Positions 11,691 to 25,200 of a DNA stretch of 64,000 nt are shown here, piece by piece. The position numbers and the translations under genes were made by a program. Origin of the DNA: Actinernus sp. WN-2022 (lineage: Eukaryota; Cnidaria; Anthozoa; Actiniaria; Actinernidae); contig JAOWCC010000064.1 of NCBI GenBank assembly GCA_030867875.1, forward strand, positions 36,788,802 to 36,852,801, given 5' to 3'. Numbering within the stretch: position 1 is the stretch's first letter; the number at the start of each line of letters is the position of its first letter. The notes beneath the pieces were generated by a model. The model saw only the letters and a list, made by a program, of their open reading frames with translations. It searched no databases and had not been told where the DNA came from.

Positions 11691-12344
11691 TCAAATTTTG
11701 CAAGGCCACAACTTTACACAACAGTTATCTATCTCCCTAAAAATTACACAGATGCTAATATGCTCTACAAGCCATGGAATTAGTTTTTGCCTCGAGTTTT
11801 ATTTACCCCTCTGAAAAACCCTCATACGTCACAGTGCATGCCTTCAGTTATCTCGGTACTGAGCCACTCGACACAGAGGCCACAATAAAAAATCGATTTC
11901 GTTACGCCAAATACCTGAAATACCTTGTCCAAACCAAAACGTCCAAAACCATAAAAGGTTTCTGCATACATTTTCAAACTTTACGCCTATAACTTTTTCG
12001 ATATGCAAGAAGGTAAACCTTTGCATATTGGCCCATGTCAATACGCTTTTTCAAGTCGTGGGATTGGTTTCTGCCTATATATATATATATATTTCAGTTA
12101 TCGTACAGTCAGCGCGTGCCAGTATTTGTCAATAAAACACACGTCTCTAATCTTAAATAATACATAAGGATTATTTATGTTGAATATTTTCATTTGGGCA
12201 TATTTTGTGTCACATGCATGACCAGCCTGTACTACAAACTCACCCGAATAGAGCGGTTTTGAATGTCGAAAGTAATTCGTCGATGGCTTTGGTTTCGCGT
12301 TTGCTTAGCTTTTCTATTGGCTGGAAAAATGTTTCGTTCACGGT

Positions 12345-12515
12345 AAATTCCGACATTTTGAAAGGGTACAAACATGGCGCGAAATACAGTGTTTAATTTC
12401 TGAAATATTCACTGTCTGCAAACTAAGATACCAGGTAAAAGATTAACTGATCAAAATTTGAGGGATGTAGCTGTGCTGGTAAGCGTGCAATCATATCGTG
12501 TTTTCAGTTTTCCTG
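12345..12515. mobile_element. Half copy of the foldback family seen at 9044-9534
   Basis: Matches the left arm of that element, from CGGTAAATTCCGACATTTTG to GTTTTCAGTTTTCC, and stops where the palindrome centre would be. It is a truncated or internally deleted copy. Confidence 0.65.
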
Positions 12516-12777
12516 TCGAGTGGACGAGTGTACACCCCCTTATGATTTTTTAGGTAGAGGTGAACTAAAAATAAATTCTCGCCGAAATGCGGCTTGAGGG
12601 CTCCAAGACAGTCAACAAACAACAGATGGACGATATTTGATGTGGTATGTAAACTTTAATAGCTGTTAATTATCATTTGCCATCAGCTATATATACTAGC
12701 GATAAAGTTTTATACAAATCCTTATATTTTCCTCATTGTGTTGTGAGCCTGGGTTCCCTGCGCATTCACCAGGGGCT

Positions 12778-12949
12778 AATTCACTCTTTTCACCTGGTGG
12801 TCGGATCTTGAATTCAAAGCGAGGCAATCCTTTGTTTTTTGTCAGGTTAGCTTCGTTTTGACTATCCCTCACTACGAGGCTAACCTGGCAAAAACAAAGG
12901 ATTGCCTCACTTTGAATCCATGATGGCCACCAGGTGAAAAGAGTGAATT
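12778..12949. mobile_element. Hairpin MITE
   Basis: Arms AATTCACTCTTTTCACCTGG and their complement enclose a second matching block containing AGGCAATCCTTTG. The whole 172 bp folds on itself with a short loop near 12865. Confidence 0.75.
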
Positions 12950-13047
12950 CAATAAAACCTTTACACGTGTATTGTACAAGCCTCTAGGCATTGTTCAAAC
13001 GCGGAAAACAATAGCCAGACTAGTAAAATACACGTGTATATACAAGC

Positions 13048-13172
13048 CGGTTTATTGTGTTGCCCCAGGTTTTTTTAAATGAAAACACAAAAACAATGTG
13101 CTATTTCCAAATATTATTATTGTTCACATTTCAAGTCATGAACGAATTGTACTATTTATTGTTTTTATATTA
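13048..13172 (-). other. Probable DOHH 3' UTR
   Basis: Minus-strand sequence after the DOHH stop codon contains AATAAA-type signals (complement TTTATT at about 13155 and 13050). Either could direct polyadenylation. The true cleavage site cannot be fixed from sequence alone. Confidence 0.35.
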
Positions 13173-16100
13173 TCATGTGGTCGCCTTTTCAAGCTTTGAA
13201 AAGGAGTCTGCGTATTGGAACTGGTCTCCTCTTTCGTAATCACACATGTCTAACGCCACGACGCAGCTCTCCTGTGAGAAGTTAAAAATTAACGTGTTAG
13301 CCATAACTGGCCACTAAGGGTCGTTCATTAATTAGAGGAGGACTGGTGCAAATAAAAAACACCACACTAAAACAAGATGCAAGGCTGATTATACGGTTTG
13401 GGAGAAATATATAATTTGATATTTGTCCCAACTCGTATAATTGGCCCTAACCTGAGGAAATCAGACGACTGACGAGAGGCGTCTGATTTCCTCAGGCTAC
13501 TTTGGCCCCCATTTTTTGCTGCATAAAAATCGGTGCTTTACCCCCTTCCCCCCCCCCCCCCCCCCCCCCCCACACCCCAATTAAGGACCGGTCCTTCAGT
13601 AAAGCAACACGCCTAACCCTAACCCCTAGGCTACTTTGGCCCCCAATTTTTGCTGCATAAAAGTTGGTGCTGTACCCCCTCCCCCCCCCCTAATTAAGGG
13701 CCGGTCCCTCAGTAAACCAACACGCCAAATTCCAATTCGATCTGTGGATTAGCCGGGACCTGGCTTTGATCAGCCCCCATGGTTGTGTCAGGTCTCGTTA
13801 GAAATTCTTGTTTTTCAGAGTAATACGCGACATATCATGGTCGGACTACATGTACAAAGTCTACTTGAAAACTTATTATTGACACGCACCTTGACGACTC
13901 GTTCTTGGTCTCTGGCGAACTTCTCCAAAATGTTTACACAATCATCCTACCAAAATCACAACGAAAGGTACATGACTACAACGTAAGTCCTCAGATAAGC
14001 GCGCTCTGAATGCCTATTTCATCGTGTTAACTGGCTAAGCTGATTTAGAAAACATATTTTTACAATGGACATTATTCATAAAGGCATCAAAGCGAGGCTA
14101 GTCGCCCCAACTTGTCACAGGATAAGAAAAAGCTACCGAGTCGATGGTGGAAAATAACGTTAATTTCCTTATGACCAAAAGAACACAACAGTGTGGTACG
14201 ACAGAAACGAAAAACATTCTGACCGGCTACAATTTTGCGATCTCTGGGACAACTGGCCTCGCTCTGATACCATTGTTACCAGACTTCTTCCCGCGCGGTG
14301 TATGCACACTATTACGTATGTACGGTCCCAATTGCGATTGCGTCCGAGTTTTACATCTCTTGTACGTTTTTCGTCTTTGCCTCAAGTAATTCTCCATTAG
14401 TGAATGTTTAAATTATTTAAGTTCAAACCTTACCTTTGCTATTGAGCCAAGCGCTTCTGCACACTCGTGTCTAACCATTGGGTTTTCGTCCAAGTCTTCG
14501 AGATTCTGCGCGAAAGACGAGACAATGGCATTTATTTTAATCAACATTTATTTTAATCAACATTGATTTCCCGCCAGTTTCGTTTTTAAGTTTTCAAGGG
14601 TTATGAAACAGATATTATCTAATCCAGACCTCAAAAGTGTAATCTATGTTTCATTAATTTGCATTAAATGTAAACATCAATAAGGTAACCTTAGCTAGTT
14701 GTTCGATGGCTGCGGCGTGTTGCATCTGGCCCAGGACATATGCTGTAGATTTAAAAAAAAAACTTTCTTTTTAAAAAAGTTCACAAGAAATTATACTTAG
14801 AATTTTGACATTTTCGGTTTTGACAAATCCTTACCGACTTCATGCCTGAAAAGTGCACTTTGACACTTAAGACCTTCAGAGAGAGCCTAAGGACAAACAA
14901 CACTTGTCAAACTCATTAGTAATTCATGAAGTCAAAACAAAGGAAATTACCGAGCGATAAGTGATTTGTAAATCTGATACAGATTTCGTCCCCGGGGGGA
15001 GGGGGGCTACAATGGGGAGGCTCCGCCCGATAGAAGTACCTTTTCAGGCTGGAGGTATTAAAAGGGTAGGGATTTCACGAGTTGAAGTATAGAAAAGGGT
15101 AGGGAATACTGTCATTTAGGAGTATCTTGACTCCAGCCACAACGTGAACTGAATAAATAATATTGTTGTTTGATTAACATCTCTACTGGTAACGCTTGAT
15201 GTTTTCCGGGGATATCGTTCATTAAGTTCATTCCAAGCGTATATAGAAAAGGGATGCAGTGTTTCTACTGTGGGTACGTGAAAGGGGTAGCATTTTTAAT
15301 GGCATGAGGTATATGAAAGGGTTACCTTTTCTGTCAAAACCATTTCAACGTCACGGCCTTATACGGCATGCCGTATGGTAACCGTGCTGTAGTTTGTCCC
15401 ACTCATACGAAAGCTGCTCTAGTGGAATTGATTTACAGTAGGACATTCTTGCTACATGTACTTGCTAATGCACGATTGAACAGTTTGAGCGTGCAATATC
15501 TACTGGAACCTCTTCCCCCGCGACCTTCCAGTCTACGGAGCAGTTGAAAGAGAGGCCTGGTGAGGACTAGATATAATGGAGATACATACATCATGGATGA
15601 ATCAGCAAGAAAACCCATTGATTGCTTCATTGATTGATTGATTGCGTAGACACAGGTTTATAAAAGAAAACCTCTCTCAGAGGCCTACCATCATTACAAA
15701 GAACTCACCAAAACAGCTTCTCTACCTCCCGTGTTTCTCAATGAAAACATTGCCCTAGAAAACGTAAAGTAACATACCAAGGTGTAAAAATTACAGATCA
15801 GTTTGCAACTTTTACAATTTCATAAAGCTCGGTTTACAGCCTGCAGAAACAACCGCCAGTCTATTCGGGCCAAAGCCGCAAAAGTGCAAACTCTGAGAGG
15901 CTTTGCACTTTTAGACGCCTCTCTCGGGGTATGCATTTTTGCTTTGGCCTGAATAGAGGCGGCTGTTTTCGCTAACATATTTCTCACCCCTTAAAAATTA
16001 ATACACAGAAACATAAAACGCAATGTGATAAGAGAAAGCCTTATGGCGTTGAGAGAGATCAATCCAGTGCCCTGCTGCCTTCTTTCTTTGAACAATGCAT

Positions 16101-16222
16101 AATGCATCAGTTGCTTAAGAAATTTTTTTGTGTGGCTTAGTGCTTGCAGGAATTTTTTGGGGACATTTAGCCTTTCAGGAAATTTTTTTGGGCTACCCCT
16201 CTCCTCCTCCTCCCCCCCCCCG

Positions 16223-16255
<33 letters not shown>

Positions 16256-19200
16256 AGGATTTCTGATGGTCCACCCCCACTGTACTACACGCAAAGGGTT
16301 ACGAGTTCGAAACCCAGTATGATCGCTTGAAAAAAACTTTTCCTCTTCTTCACGTTCTCTTCTTGTTTACCTGTGAACCCTAGCTCTAGGTGAGTGTACT
16401 CGTCCGATGGTTAGGGTTAGTTTTATGGTTCGGGTTAGGATGTCAGTAGAATTACGATTATCGTAATAACAATAACAATTTACGATAATCGTAATTCTAA
16501 ACCTCGAGAACACGTTGGGCCCTTTGCACTGTCTCTGATCCTTCCCGTCGTCCTTTGCGCTGTCTCTGATCCTTCACGTCGTCCTTTGCGCTGTCTCTGA
16601 TCCTTCCTGTGGTCCTTTGCACTATCTCTGATCCATTCCATGGTCCTTTGCACTGTCTCTGATCCTTCCCATGGTCCTTTGGTATCTAATATCTCTTCTG
16701 GGTGCGAGGCAGCTGAATCCCTGGTATTCTATATTTAGTTTATCTAAAGTGATAGAATCGTTAATTAAGTAACAACAAACCTGTATCTGTCAAAGAGTGG
16801 TAGTGCTTCATCCAGGAGAACATCTTTTAATCTTGAAATGTCACTGATAACTGATGGAGGAGCTGGATCAACTGAGTTGTAGGGATTAGAACTAAAGAGA
16901 ACATTTACAGTTAATGTCAATTGTTTATAATTATAGCAGAGCTCCTCGTGGGCTTTGGCCTGCATCAGTGGAGCACCCTAGATACAGGATGGGGGCAAAA
17001 ACTGGATGACTTCCGCTTTCCCTCACACCCGATGAGCAAGACTTCCGGTTTCCCTCCTGCCCGAACCCCGACACGCGGCGAGCGACGTGCCAATCTCGTA
17101 CCCAGATCCCATTTGTTTCTTACTGCGCATGCTCGACGAAATAATAGGGCTCTGGAAGAATCCGATTCCGGAAGTCCGCGAATCACGGACTTCCGGCAAC
17201 TCTGCGCATGCTTATCATACGTCACCTGAGAAGTCGTTTCTTCGGGTTCGATTCTCGCTCAGCGCCTCAGGCCTATGTTTTGGTTTAGATTTGGAAGTTC
17301 GCCCGGTATTTTGATAGTGATATTTTGCTTGCTAGTGTCAGGGCAACCCTTAGGGAGTCTCTTTCATCTTCTGCCGTTTTCAGTTTGGATTTTAAGGCTT
17401 TATTTTCATACATCAGGCTCGTGTTTCGGTATCGGTGGATTCATCAGACATAATTTACAGATTCCAGTACACGTGAAGAGGATTCATGGGGATCGAAACC
17501 TGATCGCTGAAATCACCTTACCTGAGCCCGATGACCACACAAACAGCAACTGAATACACCATAGAAGCAAGTCAAGGCATTTTTACTTGCCATTCTCTCG
17601 TATTTTAGCTCCTTGAAGGCTGGAGTTCGTTGCATTCTCATCAGTACAAACGCTTATATTTAAGCGATCAGTGCCAGTTCACAAGTTTAAGAGATCGAAA
17701 AATGCCACTTCTGCCTATAGAGCACTTACGAACAATGTTGTTAAAATGGGAATGCGTAGTATTACCTATCTGTTACGGTAAATCCCTCGGCTATATCAAC
17801 TGTTACTGCTGGTTGGGTTCGATTTCGAATTCATGTACCGTATGATTTGAGTTTGCCGCTGAAGTGATTTGAACTCCCGATAGGATGCAAGCAAATATCT
17901 AAGAATCCCTGAAGAGATCGACAACCGTTTAGGTAAAATCAAACGGTTTTTAGCGTTTAGATACCCCCCACCCCCCCCCCCCCCCCCCCAATTTCCAATG
18001 CATTTGTCCAAATAAATTACTTTATGTTTGACTTCCGGTAAAATTGCATTGTTCAGAACAGCCAATCAGAATACACAAAAATCGGATTCTTCCAGAGCCC
18101 TATTATTTCGTCGAGCATGCGCAGTAAGAAACAAATGGGATCTGGGTACGAGATTGGCGACGTGCCTGTAAAAGTGCTGCACCTGCGCATGCGCTGTTGA
18201 AACCAGGCGGTTTACATGTCGTTTTAGCCTTTATATACAATTGTAATTAGTATAGCTATACACGTACGTATTTTGAACGAGCTTTATCTTCCTTGGCTAC
18301 GTGTCTAAATAAACTATTGTATTGTATTTGTTTTCTTTATATAATCGTTTTTATGGGTCGTTACCTCAGTTCAGATAATTGGGATCTCTGCTTTTATAAG
18401 CTTGTCTAAATATACATGTATATATTATATATACGTGTACAGTTCTTCTTCTTACTAAATACGAGCTCTCCCTCTCCTCAAGGCTCGATGTGCTCGATGC
18501 ACAGTCAGCGGTGCACTAAGATATTAATTTGTATTGAATTGTAATGTCTGCTAACGCCTAGTTCACAGTACAGTAAGAAAATGAAATTTATAACCGAGTT
18601 AAAGTGCATTTAAGCCCTTGCCATTTATCTTTGATATCGATTGTACATGAAGTGGATAGTCCAACGATAGAATATTACTTAATTTGGGTGTTGCATCTAC
18701 AAGACAAAGGTTTATATTTCCAATATGCTAATGATGTGATGTCATCACCGACATTTGCTTAATTTCTTTGTGCTTGTGAATTAAGCTATTTTCTGATTTA
18801 GAATTCTTTTTTTGTAAAATCACTTTGATAAGCTTCAAATATAACTTAGAATTTAAAAATAGGTAATTTGTCTCTTCCAGCATGCTTTTGTACAAATACA
18901 CTTGTTCCCCTTTGATATGTCTTCATAGTTCACAGCAATTCAATTGTGAAGTGAGAAGAAAATTGGCTGTTTTAACTGTAACGTCCATGACATTTTTTTC
19001 ATTTCAGATGTTTTTTTTTACATTCCAAAAAGTTAAAATTAATTTAGGTACCTAAATTGTGGATTTTTAGTTCCATTCACTTTTTGCACACTGTAGCATC
19101 CATGACAGAGGCTGTAACATCCATGACACTGTTTTTTTACTGAGCATGGCAAACACAGAAGATAAAATTAAATTATGGCAACATATAATTTAACTGTCAT

Positions 19201-22200
19201 CATAACCCTAAATAGAAATACCCCTTGTTCATTTGGTAGGTGTTCATAGTTCACATCAATTCAGTCATGAAAATAGCACATAAAAAGATTGGGTGTTTTG
19301 ACAATGTTCCTTTTTCATTGAAGATCATTGAAGATTTCTTTAAAACAATGAAAATTCATATTCTTTCCACAAAACACACAAGTACATCCTTATAACCAAT
19401 ACCAAAGGGGAAAACTTCGTCTTTTTGACTTCTTCTATTTTTTAAAGAAATCGTTAAGGTCAATGATTCCTCCAAATGTAACATCCATGATGGTGGAATT
19501 ACCCATTTATTATATACATGTACATGTATATATGTTTTTTACTTGTCATAGTTGACAGCTACTCCAAGTTTTGTACTTACAATTTCATCCCTATCTACCT
19601 AATATACACTGTATGTACATATTGGCACATATAACTTAAATAAACACAATTCGGCTGATTCACTTTATATTAAACTACATGTACATATATTTTTATTTAG
19701 TTTAATTACTTAATTAGTAAATATGGGGCATCCTCCAGATTAGCTTTATATGCTACTAGGGTGCTCTGTACTCATATAATTCCATATATTATTACATACT
19801 TTTATTTCTATATAGCATATTAACACTATATTCCTACTATTTTCCACATTTATAATAACTACAATATTAAATTTCACTATTTTATTACTATCTACAGGTA
19901 TGTACATATCTTCCTTGTTATTACTTGTATAAACAACATAATGTAGTATGGTAATTTCTCCATGTCATTCCCTTGAGATGTTCGTAATCGCAGGCGGTAA
20001 TTACTCAAATATTTTGCATGGCGCTGTGAATACAAAGGTTCAATGGTTCATAAAGCAACGATTATAAGTTTTTGAAGCCGTTTAATAAACTCGCAGCACA
20101 TGTTTTATCAGGTCTAAAACTCTCGGGCTACGCCCTCAAGTTTTAAACCTGATAAAACACTGCTGCTCGTTTATTAAACAGTACATACCTTAACTGATCT
20201 TTCTCTGTCTCTTGTTGCCTTTGTAACCACTCTATTCTCTGCAATGCAAGCTGACAAGTTTCTGCAACCTGCAATTACATTAGACAATAAATGAGTCATT
20301 TTATTATAGAATCCTATAATCTAAATACAGGTAGATAGAAGTTCTATTAAAGCAGATGACATGTACATTGTCATAGTAGGCAATGCCAGCTGCTTGGATG
20401 ACTAGCTAACTCAGTTTATGATGTACTCCCATATAAAAGCTATACAGGCGATTGTGCCGCTGGATGGGGTCAGATTTGTTACCTTCTAGGTCTGAGATGG
20501 GGTCCCAGTTTCACCCTTTAAGATGGATATACTTTTTCTGCTCAATTTTGAAAGGCAATGTTTTGGCATTTTTTCCTCTTTACATTTGCCCAGTCTATTA
20601 GTGTTTTGGGAAGATGAAAGTTTTACAGGGTTCAGTGATCATGTGATGCAGGTAATAATATAGTACAGTATCTATTACATGCATGCAGTGGAAAACCTAT
20701 CTTATCAAAAGGCTGTGCTGCATCAGCACTGATCTTAATGCCATGATAAGATTGATATTTCAGCTTGCATAATGCACTGTTATTCCCAGTACTATTGCTT
20801 GCAAGAGCCTTCATTTCTGGTCTGAAATGGGGTACCAAATTTAACCCTTTAGTATGAGATAAGTACTATGGATCACAGTCCATCGCTGTTGGAAATACGG
20901 ATGGCTTATCGACCATGGTTGATCACTGTCACCAACAGTCAATATTTTTCTACAGATGCTCAGACCCTACATTCCGAAGATCCGTATAAATTACAGTATA
21001 TGGCAAATTCAGCCTAAGATTTTGTGGTCCTAAATTACGGAATTCTATTCCTGTTGAGCTCAAAGCATTCAAATCTAAAAATAGTTTCAAATTTTCTCTC
21101 AAACAGCATATCCTACATTTCCTATATGTACTAGCCTCTTCATCCCTATAATTATATGTATTTTTTTCTCTTCTTTTCTCTTTTTCTTTCTACATACATG
21201 TACATGTAGCTGTCATTCTTGTTATTATTACAACTTAAATTGACTTAACTAGGTATTTCTTGCACATTACTTCTATATATACAATGTAGTCTTAGCTCTG
21301 TCTATGTGTTTTCTCAACTTGTATTTGTATTTGTTTCTCTCGCATGTGTGATTATTATCTTATATTAAACTTACTAAATTCTTCAGGGAACCTAACTCAA
21401 TTAGGTTTATACAAAGATATTTCAGGTATCCTGACACCCTCCCTAATCTAATTAGATGTTTTAGCACGATTCGTTTGTAAAATACAGGTGTGAAATAAAG
21501 TATTTGTTGTGTTGTTGCTGTTGTTAATCACTGTCAATCTTCAGCAAAACAGTGATCCTTTGATGGCACAGGCTAAATCAATCATCTTGACATACATGTA
21601 TCAGTTATTATCACACTTGACCAATGTTTGATCAGTAAATGTAAGTCAATCAAATGACACTCTGTCAATGCTGTCATACCTCAGGAAGAGGATCATTTGC
21701 ATATTGCTTCAGCACATTTAATGCATCTGGTGAGCCAATAGCACCAAGAGCTTCGCCAGCCTGGTGAACCCAAACAAATTATGAGTATATAATATCGTCA
21801 ATAAACATACATGTAAATAAGATTCAAGGGCAGCCAAATTACATTAATTACTATTGTTAGATCATTAAAAAGATAATTATGCAAACGTCAGTCATCAATC
21901 ATTGACAGCTGTCTTTAAAAATTGAAAAATGAAAACACTCAAAAAACCTTTAAAATGTCTTTAAGTACATGTATGTTAATTAGTTTATGCTGGTACAGTA
22001 TCTCTTTTTATATGCAAACATATACAGTCACACACAAAATTATCATATCATGATTATTAAATTAGCATACAAACCTCCCTAATATAGCTAGGCAACTACA
22101 TGTACATAATATTATGTACAGTACTTACAAATGTATTTACTGTGTGACTATACTCTATCCTGCATGCAGGGCCACTTAGACAACAACAACTAAAAACATT

Positions 22201-25200
22201 GGAAAATGAAGCATTCCAGAAAATACAAATCCTAGCATATCCATGCAATTTTCTTCATTCACAAGACTTCATTCAATTTTCTTCATTCACAAGACTGTCT
22301 TTTACCAGATTGAAGCTTGAGCAAGTTGAAATGCTATATATATTGTCTTGTACTCAATTGACCCTGATTGGCTCAAATAACAGCAAATTGAAATGCTATT
22401 ATCTTGTACTCAACACTGACTGTCTCAAATAGAGCTCTGCAAGTTGAAATGCTATTGTCTTGTACTCAACCCTGATTGGCTCAAATAACTGCAAATTGAA
22501 ATGCTATTATCTTGCACTCATGAACACTGACTGGCTCAAATAGATCAGCACTGCAAGTTGAAATGCTATTCTCTTTTACTCGACAACCCTGATTGGCTCA
22601 AATAGATGCAAGTTGAAATGCTTTTATTTCGTTCTGCAGTGTGATTGGTCCTCGTTGTCCAAGTGGCCTTAATTAATTTAAGCTTGGTTACAGTAGTCGC
22701 ACTGTAAAAATGGCATATATTACAGCAATCAAACAAATCAAAGATACCTCATGTCTGACCATAGCCTCCTGGTTCTTGTCTTTCAGAACACTAGTAAGAG
22801 AAAGATATGCATGTACAATTACACAGTTTTTAAATATAATCAAACTGTTAGTAACAGTTACAGAGGCATAAGGTGTGACGAAAATCAAACAAGCAGCTTG
22901 CCCAAAAGTTGCTTGGGTTTAGTAGCCTGAAGCACAACCTGTGAACAGGAATCACTAGCCCGACAAGCCAACATGACGAGCTTAACCCGGTTCAGGAATG
23001 CGGGTTCTCCATCGTTTTCTAACATTGAATACTAGAAATCTCACAGCAGTGTCCGATACATGTATGCGAGAAGGAGCTCTGCTTCAAGAGTTATATCTTT
23101 AAGATTCTTTTAGGTGTGAAATAGGTGTCTGGTATACACCTACAGAAAACATATGGATATCGGATCCTGTAAAATTTCCGTTTAGTTATTAAAGACTAGG
23201 ACCAAATTGCATGCTAAAAATAAACCACACTAAACACACCGTGGCCTGCGCGTAGACGTCTGCCGCACGCAGGCGAAATACATCATTAACATGTATTCTA
23301 ATGCACGTTTGCGCTAAACAACACTTCCAAATAACTTGTTTACTGGCATTCGAAAGTAAAAAAGTAAAGAACACGTCGTGACACTTAATTCTAATCAGAA
23401 CATTTCATGGAACAAAGTTTGCGTTAAAAACTTCCAACATCTTTCGAATTTCGCTAATAAGATTCACGGCATTCTGGTGAATTGAATCAAGCTACGCTGC
23501 CAGGACTTCCCGAACTTGAAATCAATCTTATTTTGGTAAACTTAAATGCCGGAGTCACTAGAACTGAAGAAATAAGTTCCATCCCGGCAACACTCAGGCA
23601 GCGAAAAGCCGCCTTTTTAGCTGTAAGCTATCCAACTGTGTCATATTTCTCGCTTCAACCCTTCAGCGAAATCAGAGTTAGCAATAGCGAAGGGCATGTC
23701 GGCTTGAGTCGGTCAATCAGTGGCTTGAGCTTGTTCATTTCGTCTTGCAGGTCAAGGTTTTCTGGCGTGGCTGTTTTCAGTCCAAACTTTACGGTTCTGA
23801 TTCTGTTTTGGCGGGAATTATTACCATGTAGATTTACGCCACCTTTTAGCACATGCAGCTAGCTTCGCAAAGTCACCAACGTTTAATCCAGGCTATAAAT
23901 CCAAATTGTTTGGTCAAAATTGAACTGACTACCCAAGGAAAATCAGAATGATATTACTGGTATTCTACTTCCAGATAACAACAGTTCAAAATGAATTCAG
24001 ACTACCCAAGGAATTCAGAATGCGTTTAAAATTATATTACTGGTAATTTCTAGTTCCAGATAACAACAGTTCAAAATGAACTGACTACCCAAGGAAGACA
24101 GAATGCGTTTAAAATTATATTACTGGTATTCTACTTCCAGATAACAACAGTTCAAAATGAACTGACTACCCAAGGAAGACAGAATGCATTAAAAATTATA
24201 TTACTGGTATTCTACTTCCAGATAACAACAGTTCAAAATGAACTGACTACCCAAGGAAGACAGAATGCGTTTAAAATTATATTACTGGTATTCTACTTCC
24301 AGATAACAACAGTTCAAAATGAATTCAGACTACCCAAGGAATTCAGAATGCGTTTAAAATTATATTACTGGTATTCTACTTCCAGATAACAACAGTTCAA
24401 AATGAACTGACTACCCAAGGAAGACAGAATGCGTTTAAAATTATATTACTGGTATTCTACTTCCAGATAACAACAATTCAAAATGAACTGACTACCCAAG
24501 GAAGAAAGAATGCGTTAAAATTATATTACTGGTATTCTACTTCCAGATATTAAACAACAGTTCAAAATGAACTGACTACCCAAGGAAGACAGAACGCGTT
24601 AAAAATTATATTACTGGTATTCTACTTCCAGATAACAACAGTTCAAAATGAACTGACTACCCAAGGAAGACAGAATGCGATTAAAACATGATATATTACT
24701 GGTAATCTACTTCCAGATAACAACAAATTATTCAATATGAACTGACTACCAAAGGAGCTTACAGAATGAGTTAAGTTATCATTGATATTATTATTGATAT
24801 TCTATTCGGAGTCTAAAGTAATACGAAAACTTTTCCATTGAAGAATTAGCTCAGAAACTGGTCTTGAAGACTGCGAATCGTTGGTGTTAGCTCACGATTT
24901 CCGGTGTGATTGCCGTCAGAATCTTTTGTTTCGTTGTTCAAGTCATCCGCACAGAGTCTACATCTCGGCTAATAAACGCGAAAAGGAAGGAATTAAGCGA
25001 ACCTTCCCAGAACAAATACCAATTCAAACGATGTACCTGACCAACCACGTAGTACGTGTTAACGTAGAAGTACTTCGTACTGAGTTCTTGCGGCCAGCCG
25101 GAGTCGAAGAACTTTGAAGTCTTGTTCTGGCCTTTTAGTCCAGTCAATCTATGAATTTTTATAGGGGAAGATCAAACTAATTGCAACAGAATTTATTTCT

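Noticed and set aside
16128..16330. Proline-rich ORF
   Set aside because: Translation of a poly-C tract beside a repeat.
23482..23862. 126-codon plus-strand ORF in the DOHH intron
   Set aside because: No recognisable domain and an overlapping open frame on the other strand. It could be old element sequence but is not supportable as a gene.
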